34,441 bases of DNA from a virus: the IMG/VR virus record IMGVR_UViG_3300009026_000031, positions 1-34,441 of that record; one strand, written 5' to 3'. The translations under genes and the position numbers were made by a program. Under the pieces are notes generated by a model. That model worked only from the letters and a program-made list of their open reading frames with translations, had not been told where the DNA came from and ran no database searches. This document shows positions 28,970 through 34,441 of this stretch, one piece after another (position 1 is the first letter of the stretch; the number at the start of each line of letters is the position of its first letter).

Positions 28970-29262
28970 TCAGTCAAACCTATATGGCTGTTTGCAAGTC
29001 AAGGGGGCAGAAGCCCCACAGCTTAATGGATAAAGACTAAACATCTGATATTTATTCTTTTAAATGTATAGTATTCTTCTAGACTTGCGTAACTATACAG
29101 CCTCACTTACTGAACTCATTAACTCAGTTGTACGTGGTAAGAAATTGGTCTCTTGTGGGGGCAGGGGGCTGACTTCGTTTACCTTGCCTACTTAACCAAA
29201 TCTATCAATCTAGTTGTATTTTAATAATCATCAGCTGTGTCACACAGCTAAATTCTAAAACA
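28970..29262. other. Structured non-coding stretch after the small RNA
   Basis: About 290 nt without a supported gene contain several inverted repeats: GGGGC-AGAA-GCCCC (29004-29017), GCAAGTC (28994-29000) with GACTTGC (29082-29088), TGTATAGT (29066-29073) with ACTATACA (29092-29099), ACTGA-N10-TCAGT (29109-29128) and AGCTGTG-TCA-CACAGCT (29233-29249). Some are mutually exclusive. GCCCCACA (29013-29020) could also pair with TGTGGGG (29154-29160). It looks like a structured RNA or recombination site. No tRNA or known intron fits well. Confidence 0.45.
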
Positions 29263-29263
29263 T

Positions 29264-29374
29264 ATGTGGACTAAACAAGACATCAAAGATTTTATACTTT
29301 CAGTAGTATTACCATTTATATTTATAATAATACTTATGATTTATACTGATTTTATTAGGAAGGTATTTAAATAA
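29264..29374 (+). CDS. 36-aa single-span membrane peptide
   Basis: MWTKQDIKDF is followed by a hydrophobic helix (ILSVVLPFIFIIILMIYTDF) and a basic end (IRKVFK). It follows a 7-bp hairpin and precedes the ERF promoter-like site. Size and layout match the other tiny membrane peptides of the early region. Confidence 0.5.
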   Translation: MWTKQDIKDFILSVVLPFIFIIILMIYTDFIRKVFK

Positions 29375-29390
29375 ATTGTAATTTCGCAAT
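29375..29390. promoter_or_regulatory. Inverted repeat ATTGT-AATTTC-GCAAT before the recombination operon
   Basis: A member of the wTTGy-N6-GCAAn family. It contains TAATTTCG, a near match to the -7 box, and lies 19 nt before the ERF start. It is nearly identical to the site at 30988. Confidence 0.5.
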
Positions 29391-29409
29391 AACCAATAAA
29401 ACAAATAAT

Positions 29410-29982
29410 ATGAAAGCAATTTTAAAAGCTTTATCTGGATTCCAAATGGAATGCCCAGCGATTAAGAAGGGAGCGGATAATCCTTTCTTTAAATCAAAGT
29501 ATGCATCTCTTGATGCCATACAACACGTAGCTAACCCAAAACTTTTAAAGCATGGGCTAGTAGCGATTCAGCCTACTACATGGATAGATGGGCAATGTTT
29601 CGTCAGAACAATAGTATATCATGTGGATAGCGGTGAGTCTATTGAATCTTTATTCCCGGTAATAACGCAAAAAAATACAGCACAAGAGTATGGTAGCGCT
29701 GTAAGTTATGCTAAAAGGTATAGCTATACAGGGTTATTAAATATTATCGTGGATGATGGGAGTGATGACGATGGTAATGTAGCATCAGGAAATCAGGCAA
29801 CTATCACCAGTACAAAAACTCCTTCTAGTACTTTAGTATGGTTAGATGAAAAGCACGCTAAATGGAATGAAGTTGTAGATAAATTTAAAAATAATACAGT
29901 AGATGTTGCTACACTTAAAAAGTATTTTAAGTTATCCAAGGCTATAGAATTAAAATTAACATCATTAAAAAACCCTGCCTAA
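29410..29982 (+). CDS. erf: ERF-family single-strand annealing protein
   Basis: The sequence ALSGFQMECPAIKKGADNPF, then KSKYASLDAIQHVANPKLLK and AQEYGSAVSYAKRYSYTGLL with NIIVDDGSDDDGN match the core of the ERF superfamily (N-terminal '...k.g.Np.fkskYa.l..i' and 'G.a.tYarRY.l..llgi...dDdgn'). The protein ends with a short basic tail. ERF proteins anneal complementary single strands in phage recombination. A RecE-like exonuclease follows two genes later, making a RecE/RecT-type pair. The leader contains ACCAATAAAA. Confidence 0.92.
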   Translation: MKAILKALSGFQMECPAIKKGADNPFFKSKYASLDAIQHVANPKLLKHGLVAIQPTTWIDGQCFVRTIVYHVDSGESIESLFPVITQKNTAQEYGSAVSYAKRYSYTGLLNIIVDDGSDDDGNVASGNQATITSTKTPSSTLVWLDEKHAKWNEVVDKFKNNTVDVATLKKYFKLSKAIELKLTSLKNPA

Positions 29983-29983
29983 T

Positions 29984-30217
29984 ATGGAATATATATTAAA
30001 CAAAGAGAAAGAAGACTATAGGATTAATAGTATTAAATCATCTATAGATGTCCTATCTAATATTAGTCTTCCCAATGATATATCATTAGTTAAAATAGAA
30101 ATAGATGATATATTAAATAGCTTAATAAGAGCTATAGAAGGAGGCAATGAATTAACTATAGGTATCGTTATGGGTCAGGCTCTAGAAAAACTTAAAATTA
30201 TAAATAATAAATTATGA
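29984..30217 (+). CDS. Helical 77-aa protein in the recombination operon
   Basis: An acidic helical protein (KEKEDYRINSIKSSIDVLSN, then IEIDDILNSLIRAIEGGNEL). It lies 1 nt after ERF and overlaps the exonuclease by ATGA, so it is co-translated with both and may bridge or regulate them. No family is recognised. Confidence 0.6.
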   Translation: MEYILNKEKEDYRINSIKSSIDVLSNISLPNDISLVKIEIDDILNSLIRAIEGGNELTIGIVMGQALEKLKIINNKL

Positions 30218-30966
30218 TAACATTAGATAAATTAAAAGAAAGGCCATTGAGCTACAGCTCTCTAAAAGAGTTTTCCAAGTCGCCTGCGCATTATGTAGCC
30301 TACTTAAATAAAAAAGTAGAACCTACAAAAGAAATGCTATTTGGAAGTTTGGTTCATTGTATGCTGTTGACTCCTTCTATAGTTCTTAATAAATTCGCAG
30401 TAATGCCTAATATAGATAGAAGAACTACTATTGGAAAGCAAGCGTATGAAGATTTTACTAAACAATCAGAAGGGAAAGATGTAGTCACAGAACAAGATTA
30501 CGATGACGCTAATAATCTAATTAATAAGGTTATATCAAACCAAGCTATTGCAGAAGCTATACAAAATTGTGATTCATTTGAGAAGGAGTGGAGGTATGAA
30601 ATAAATGGATTACCTGTGCGTGGATTTTATGATGGGGTTGCAATCGACTATATATTAGAGGTTAAAACAACATCAGATGCTGAACCAAGAGCAATTACAG
30701 CTGACTTCTTTAAAAGGCAGTATCATATGCAAGCAGGCATGTATAATTATGTTTCTGGTAAGCCAATAAAATATATTATAATTGAAACAAAGTCCCCATA
30801 TAATTGCTACCTAGCAGATGCTGATGATGATTTTGTTAGTTTCGGTAAGATGAAAATAATAGAGTCTATTGATAAATTTAAGGAGTGTCTTGATATAGGC
30901 TTGTTTGATATGGGCTATGAATTCTACGGACATCTGAAAATAGGATTACCTGGATGGGTAAAATAG
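30214..30966 (+). CDS. PDDEXK exonuclease (RecE/exodeoxyribonuclease VIII-like)
   Basis: The start YSSLKEFSKSPAHYVAYLNK, then MLFGSLVHCMLLTP, is typical of exodeoxyribonuclease VIII PDDEXK-like nucleases. The active-site block is visible: GFYDGVAIDYILEVKTT (metal-binding Asp, then ExK at about 145-151) and FFKRQYHMQAGMYNYVSG (the conserved Q...QaamY helix). At 250 aa it is the compact phage form. It would resect DNA ends for the ERF protein. It overlaps the 77-aa gene by ATGA. Confidence 0.88.
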   Translation: MITLDKLKERPLSYSSLKEFSKSPAHYVAYLNKKVEPTKEMLFGSLVHCMLLTPSIVLNKFAVMPNIDRRTTIGKQAYEDFTKQSEGKDVVTEQDYDDANNLINKVISNQAIAEAIQNCDSFEKEWRYEINGLPVRGFYDGVAIDYILEVKTTSDAEPRAITADFFKRQYHMQAGMYNYVSGKPIKYIIIETKSPYNCYLADADDDFVSFGKMKIIESIDKFKECLDIGLFDMGYEFYGHLKIGLPGWVK

Positions 30967-30967
30967 A

Positions 30968-31003
30968 TTTTGTAATTAAATAAAAGTATTGTATATTCGC
31001 AAT
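30968..31003 (+). promoter_or_regulatory. Promoter TTTTG-N19-TATATTCG with overlapping inverted repeat
   Basis: TTG (30970-30972), exactly 19 nt, then TATATTCG (30992-30999), one base off TAnnTTTG. The inverted repeat ATTGT-ATATTC-GCAAT (30988-31003) covers the box, so a bound protein could block or aid RNA polymerase. Confidence 0.65.
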
Positions 31004-31032
31004 ATCATTTTTGTAAGAGTTGAGTAAAAAAG

Positions 31033-31056
31033 GGGGGTGTTGCATAGAGCATCCCC
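31033..31056 (+). other. 5' leader hairpin before the 120-aa gene
   Basis: GGGGGTGTT (31033-31041) pairs with AGCATCCCC (31048-31056), including two wobbles that pair only in plus-strand RNA, preceded by an A-run. No T-run follows, so it is a leader structure, not a plus-strand terminator. Confidence 0.5.
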
Positions 31057-31070
31057 TAACTTTATAAATT

Positions 31071-31433
31071 ATGGGCAGATACGATTCTTTTAAAATAAGC
31101 GCTACACTACTTCCTATGTCAAACGTAGAGGAGCTAGAAGACCTAACGGATCTTGAATTTCAGACAAAAGATTTAGATAGGGAATTTTTAACCTACGAAG
31201 TGAAAGAAGATGGGTTATTATACTATGAGGATTTTGAATACGAGATGAATGCAATCAATAATGATAATTCGTTATTTTCAGTAGAATTAAAAAAAATTAA
31301 CCAAGTAACCAAAAAAAGCTACCACACAGGAGATGTAGAATTTTATGGAAAGCCGTATGAAATATTTTATACATTTAAAGCACATTTCCATGATGGGAAA
31401 TTAGAATCCGTAATTTTTATTTCAAAAGAGTAG
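31071..31433 (+). CDS. Conserved phage protein of unknown role, 120 aa
   Basis: The pattern MGRYDSFKIS..., LEFQTKDLDREFLTYEVKED, GLLYYE belongs to a widespread phage family ('MGMFD.ik.......FQTKdL...l..y.I..dGrL'). Its function is not known. It is likely a beta-rich fold. It has its own promoter with an operator-like repeat and a structured leader, unusual for such a small gene here. Confidence 0.65.
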   Translation: MGRYDSFKISATLLPMSNVEELEDLTDLEFQTKDLDREFLTYEVKEDGLLYYEDFEYEMNAINNDNSLFSVELKKINQVTKKSYHTGDVEFYGKPYEIFYTFKAHFHDGKLESVIFISKE

Positions 31434-31456
31434 ATGGTATAAACCAATAAAACCAT

Positions 31457-31702
31457 ATGAACACAATAGCAAAGGGTATAACCAAAGCAAAATTAACAAA
31501 ATACTACCCTAAATTAGCAAAGATTGTAGATAATGTCTATGATATTAATAAAGAAGAACACTATTGGTTTTTCGTAAACTACTGCGGTAAATACAAAGAT
31601 AAACAAGGAAAACCAAGAACAGTTTCAATGGGAGCTATTATAGATGTAATTTCAAAGAATGGATACGATATAGATATTGTAGCAAAAAAAAGAATTATTT
31701 GA
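31457..31702 (+). CDS. Unrecognised 81-aa basic protein
   Basis: Lys/Tyr-rich (GITKAKLTKYYPKLAKIVDN, then YWFFVNYCGKYKDKQGKPRT). It has the leader ACCAATAAAA (31443-31452). A nucleic-acid-binding role is possible from composition only. Confidence 0.55.
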   Translation: MNTIAKGITKAKLTKYYPKLAKIVDNVYDINKEEHYWFFVNYCGKYKDKQGKPRTVSMGAIIDVISKNGYDIDIVAKKRII

Positions 31703-31720
31703 TATCCAATTCGGTCTAAA

Positions 31721-31757
31721 ACCCGCTACGTTTCTACGTTGGTGGGTAATTTTAAAT
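31721..31757 (+). terminator. Weak terminator-like hairpin
   Basis: ACCCGC (31721-31726) pairs with GTGGGT (31742-31747) across a 15-nt loop that contains the repeat CTACGTT twice (overlapping the stem), followed by a T-rich tract. The short stem and long loop make efficiency doubtful. Confidence 0.35.
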
Positions 31758-31782
31758 TTTTTAACCAATAAAATATACAAAC

Positions 31783-32076
31783 ATGGCAGAGGACAAAATT
31801 TACTTTAACTCGTTAAGAGGAAAAAAGGGGCAGTATTCAATAAAAGTAAGTGTTAACGTAGAAAAATTCATTGAGGAGCTTAAAGCTAATCAGAATGAAA
31901 AGGGATATGTTAACCTTGAATTGAAAGAAAGGAAGGAAGCCGATAAATTCGGTAATAATGTGTACGCAGTACTAGACACTTGGAAACCAACACAGTCTAA
32001 TGCTCCTGCACAATCTCCTGCACAAGCAACAAGCACCTCACTAGAACCAGCATTTAGCGATGACCTACCGTTCTAA
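31783..32076 (+). CDS. ssb: Single-stranded DNA-binding protein (SSB-like), 97 aa
   Basis: A short beta-rich domain (YFNSLRGKKGQYSIKVSVNV, then GYVNLELKERKE, NNVYAVLDTWKP) is followed by a Pro/Ala/Ser/Gln linker and the C-terminal tip FSDDLPF, the acidic 'DDxPF' tail by which SSBs recruit partner proteins. The domain is shorter than bacterial SSB (about 75 residues) but in line with phage types. Position between the recombination pair and helicase supports the role. Confidence 0.8.
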   Translation: MAEDKIYFNSLRGKKGQYSIKVSVNVEKFIEELKANQNEKGYVNLELKERKEADKFGNNVYAVLDTWKPTQSNAPAQSPAQATSTSLEPAFSDDLPF

Positions 32077-32086
32077 CTTTTCTTAC

Positions 32087-32118
32087 CCCCGTCTATAGAG
32101 ATGTAGGCGGGGTTTATT
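32087..32118 (+). terminator. Terminator-like hairpin after SSB
   Basis: CCCCGTCTA (32087-32095) pairs with TAGGCGGGG (32104-32112) over 9 bp, loop TAGAGATG, followed by TTTATT, a weak T-run. Partial termination before the helicase gene is likely. Confidence 0.65.
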
Positions 32119-32131
32119 AACTTTATTTTCT

Positions 32132-33949
32132 ATGCAAAAAATAACAATATTTAAAAATATATTAAATATTCATGAACCGGCTTTTGTTACAATAGAAAGC
32201 GTATTAAACGCTATTCAAAAAGGGAAGTATAAAGATAAGATAGACGCTATAAGGGCTTGTAAAGATAAAGACCAAGTAAGGTCATTAAAATCTAATCTTC
32301 CATGTGCATTATTTTCTGGCGAGTTCGCCAAACCAATTACAAAAAAATACGAGGATGGTAGGGAGTATATCTCTTATAGAGATGATAAATCATTAACATC
32401 TCATAGCGGGTTTGCGCCCATTGATATAGATGATATAGATAACATAAACTCTGTTAGAGAAGAGCTTATAAATAACCCTTATATATATGCGTTATGGCTG
32501 TCATCTAGCGGTAAGGGATTACATGGTCTTATTAGGATAGGAGATGGAAATAAGCACGTTCAGCACTACAAGGCATTGCTTGAAAAATTTAAAGGGCTAG
32601 ACCCAACAGCAAGAAACCCTTCTAGAGTACTATACTTATCATATGATCCTGATATTTATATTAATACATCATCTAGCACATTCTTTGATATCATACAAGA
32701 CGAAGATATAAAGGTATCTAGCATCCGTATTGGAGATGGATATACTGACTATAAAAAAATGGATGTAGCATCTAGAATGATTAGGCTTGCGCCAGACGGA
32801 CAAAAGCATCATATTTTATTAAAGGCGGCTCATTTATTGGGTGGTTATATAGCGACAAAGCATATTGAATACGATATGGCATTTGATATTCTTGTACATG
32901 AAATATCCAAGAAAAATGTTGATAGTATGAGTATCGCAAAAGATACTATAAATGATGGGTTAAGGCATGGCATGACAAAGCCTATATCGGAAATAGAAAT
33001 GGATTACAGGGAGGCTGTCAGAGATATCGGGGTTATGGAAGAAGATTTATCTTTTTTATCATCAAACTCAAAAGATGATGACTTTATATATAGATTTAGG
33101 GCAGGGCTAATCCCACTAGGGTTGTCATTTGGTTATTATAATCTAGACCAGCATCTTCGTCTCAAAGAGGGAGAGTTTTATGCTGCATTAGCTCATACAT
33201 CAGTTGGCAAAACAACTGTCAATTTATGGCTTATTTTTCTTTCTTCGGTACATTATAATTGGAATTGGATGATGTATATGGGTGAGAATAGTTCAGCATC
33301 AGTTAAGATGAAAATGATGGAGTTTTTTATAGGCAAGAGAATACAGCAAATGTCCGACCTAGAACATAATGTATCTTTAAAATTTATAGAAGAGCATTTT
33401 TCTATAATGTCAACCGACTGCATGTATACCTATGGGGATATACTAGACCACTCTAAAACACTTATGCAGTATAAGTCTCTAAAGGGAATATTTATAGACC
33501 CATATAACTCACTTAAAATGGAGTTAACAAACTCTAAAAATAAATATATATACGACTACGAGGCGTATACTAATATGTTAAATTATACAAGGAAGTATAA
33601 TACAACTATATTTTTATCAGTACACACTACTACCGAGGCTCAAAGAGATAGGGATAGAGATGGCAATCAAAGGATGCCTCACGCCTCGCAAGCGGAAGGT
33701 GGGTCAGTCTTATCTAATAAGGTAGATACCTTTATGACGTACCATAGGAAGATTAAGGATCCGGTAGAGTGGATGTGGACGGAAGTTTCTATTGATAAAG
33801 TAAGGAGCAGGGAAACTGGAGGCAAGCCAACTGTTAATGGGTCTCCTTGTAGATTAAGAATGAATAATGGTATAGAGTTCGTTGACGAGAACGGTTTATT
33901 GCCATTTAATAGAGAACAATTATTATTCAAACATAAATGCAGATTTTAA
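32132..33949 (+). CDS. Primase/helicase: VirE_N (BT4734-like) domain plus DnaB-like helicase
   Basis: Residues about 40-180 match the BT4734/VirE N-terminal domain of Bacteroidota elements: SNLPCALFSGEFAKP, HSGFAPIDIDDI, ALWLSSSGKGLHGLIRI and ARNPSRVLYLSYDP. That order resembles the primase-like (prim-pol type) domain of phages. The C-terminal half is a RecA/DnaB-type helicase: Walker A AHTSVGKT (about 354-361), Walker B GIFIDPYNSL (about 452-461), SVHTTTEAQRDRDRDGN (about 496-512) and ASQAEGGSVLSNKVDTFM (about 516-533, DnaB motif 4 region). It would unwind the fork and probably prime it. It starts 14 nt after the terminator-like hairpin. Confidence 0.88.
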   Translation: MQKITIFKNILNIHEPAFVTIESVLNAIQKGKYKDKIDAIRACKDKDQVRSLKSNLPCALFSGEFAKPITKKYEDGREYISYRDDKSLTSHSGFAPIDIDDIDNINSVREELINNPYIYALWLSSSGKGLHGLIRIGDGNKHVQHYKALLEKFKGLDPTARNPSRVLYLSYDPDIYINTSSSTFFDIIQDEDIKVSSIRIGDGYTDYKKMDVASRMIRLAPDGQKHHILLKAAHLLGGYIATKHIEYDMAFDILVHEISKKNVDSMSIAKDTINDGLRHGMTKPISEIEMDYREAVRDIGVMEEDLSFLSSNSKDDDFIYRFRAGLIPLGLSFGYYNLDQHLRLKEGEFYAALAHTSVGKTTVNLWLIFLSSVHYNWNWMMYMGENSSASVKMKMMEFFIGKRIQQMSDLEHNVSLKFIEEHFSIMSTDCMYTYGDILDHSKTLMQYKSLKGIFIDPYNSLKMELTNSKNKYIYDYEAYTNMLNYTRKYNTTIFLSVHTTTEAQRDRDRDGNQRMPHASQAEGGSVLSNKVDTFMTYHRKIKDPVEWMWTEVSIDKVRSRETGGKPTVNGSPCRLRMNNGIEFVDENGLLPFNREQLLFKHKCRF

Positions 33950-33950
33950 A

Positions 33951-34184
33951 ATGGGATATGAATTTATAAATGATTCAAGATTAACAATCTTAGCATATGA
34001 CTTATCTATTAAAGATATTAAGACTAGGAGAGCTAGTGTAGTTGAATTTAAAACTCTTAAAATTGCTCAACAAAAACTACTGATAGGACAAAATATTATT
34101 AAGAATGCAATAGTAAAAAAAACTAGAGTGTATTCTGAGGCATTAGGAAAAGAATACGCATTAAGAATAAAACCATTGAAATGA
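33951..34184 (+). CDS. Unrecognised 77-aa protein
   Basis: I start at ATG 33951, one base after the helicase stop. An upstream in-frame start at 33882 would overlap the helicase end by 68 nt. It is basic (KDIKTRRASVVEFKTLKIAQ) with an alpha/beta pattern. Its stop overlaps the next ATG (ATGA). Function unknown. Confidence 0.6.
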   Translation: MGYEFINDSRLTILAYDLSIKDIKTRRASVVEFKTLKIAQQKLLIGQNIIKNAIVKKTRVYSEALGKEYALRIKPLK

Positions 34185-34441
34185 TAATACAAACAATTCA
34201 TGAAATATTAAATCCTTTTGATGTAGAAACACCACTAGGATACGGAGTGGCAATCTTTTTAATTGGCGGGTCAATTCATTCTAATCCTCAATTTATGATT
34301 AGATTATATAATACAGGAGACATTAGAACAGTAGACCAGAATGATGTAAAAATATATGGCAATCCTACTACAGGAGAACCTTTAATACCTACTAATAAGC
34401 AATTTATAAAAGGTTTAAAAAATCACTTTGGACCTAAAAAA
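34181..34441 (+). CDS. Conserved small phage protein, partial at right edge
   Basis: The 87 visible codons (IHEILNPFDVETPLGYGVAI...) run off the window. The 'v.TP.G.G.ai......t.....v.l...G.i...d..Dv....N.T.g' pattern is shared by a common family of small phage proteins found near replication genes, with no known role. It is coupled to the 77-aa gene by ATGA. Confidence 0.6.
   Translation, partial: MIIQTIHEILNPFDVETPLGYGVAIFLIGGSIHSNPQFMIRLYNTGDIRTVDQNDVKIYGNPTTGEPLIPTNKQFIKGLKNHFGPKK

Noticed and set aside
29028-29075. Possible group I intron core ('AAAGACTAAA' and 'ATAGTATT' resembling the R and S elements)
   Set aside because: The P7 pairing is only 4 bp, no P3 partner is visible, and no split gene flanks the segment.
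29013-29088. Possible tRNA (AGCTTAATGGATAAAG resembles a D-arm)
   Set aside because: No T-arm with a TTCRA loop and no consistent acceptor pairing could be found. The possible anticodon stem has a mismatch.
31015-31070. Minus-strand terminator reading of the hairpin at 31033-31056
   Set aside because: The A-run before it gives a T-run on the minus strand, but two base pairs become mismatches in minus-strand RNA and no minus-strand gene lies nearby.
1-34441. CRISPR arrays, insertion sequences, integrase or attachment sites
   Set aside because: No regularly spaced repeats, transposase or integrase motifs, or duplicated core sequences were found in this window.

Overview
The window looks like part of a tailed bacteriophage genome (virulent or prophage) infecting a member of the Bacteroidota. 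The phage assignment rests on a contiguous head-packaging block: TerL, portal, a scaffold-like protein, a major capsid candidate and neck-like proteins. The host assignment rests on three things. The sequence is AT-rich, Shine-Dalgarno sequences are essentially absent (starts sit in A-rich leaders such as 'aaaataaaATG'), and boxes matching the Bacteroidota -7 promoter element TAnnTTTG recur directly upstream of genes. Gene order and the divergent two-block layout resemble crAss-like and related podoviruses of Bacteroidota. That affiliation is inference.

Left block (1-15832, all minus strand, late genes). Read in transcription order it holds: a RepL/winged-helix-like protein; a zinc metallopeptidase; a probable two-domain peptidoglycan hydrolase (NlpC/P60-like plus lytic-transglycosylase-like); two small very basic proteins; a second lysozyme-like protein; a GroES-like protein; a coiled-coil/winged-helix protein in the small-terminase position; TerL; portal; scaffold candidate; major capsid candidate; one unrecognised structural protein; three neck/adaptor-like proteins; and the start of a tail protein cut by the window edge. 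Strong minus-strand terminators follow the capsid gene and the next gene. TAnnTTTG boxes restart transcription after each of them.

Centre (15833-17871). Two non-coding stretches flank one early gene of unknown function. They hold inverted repeats (TACGAA-N4-TTCGTA twice, and TTGC-N6-GCAA type sites), a nested stem-loop after the gene, and a strong rightward terminator that no recognised gene precedes.

Right block (17872-34441, all plus strand, early and replication genes). A dense run of tiny genes, many overlapping by ATGA or TAATG and several encoding single-span membrane peptides, surrounds larger genes: a 571-aa protein with a central conserved core and C-terminal repeats; an M20-like peptidase; a protein with a DnaA domain IV-like DNA-binding region; a DUF1599-like protein; a DNA cytosine methyltransferase with a second long reading frame embedded in it; an ERF single-strand annealing protein with a PDDEXK exonuclease (a RecE/RecT-type pair); an SSB ending in DDLPF; and a VirE_N/primase-like plus DnaB-like helicase. 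These suggest initiation, helicase loading, single-strand protection, annealing recombination and DNA modification by phage proteins.

The most interesting items are the methyltransferase overlap (27786-28577), where both frames look like real conserved proteins, and a roughly 100-nt small RNA (about 28862-28961). That RNA has an ideally spaced promoter, a 5' hairpin and a terminator whose whole loop is complementary to the 5' hairpin loop. Two families of dispersed inverted repeats, one in each block, suggest two separate regulatory circuits.
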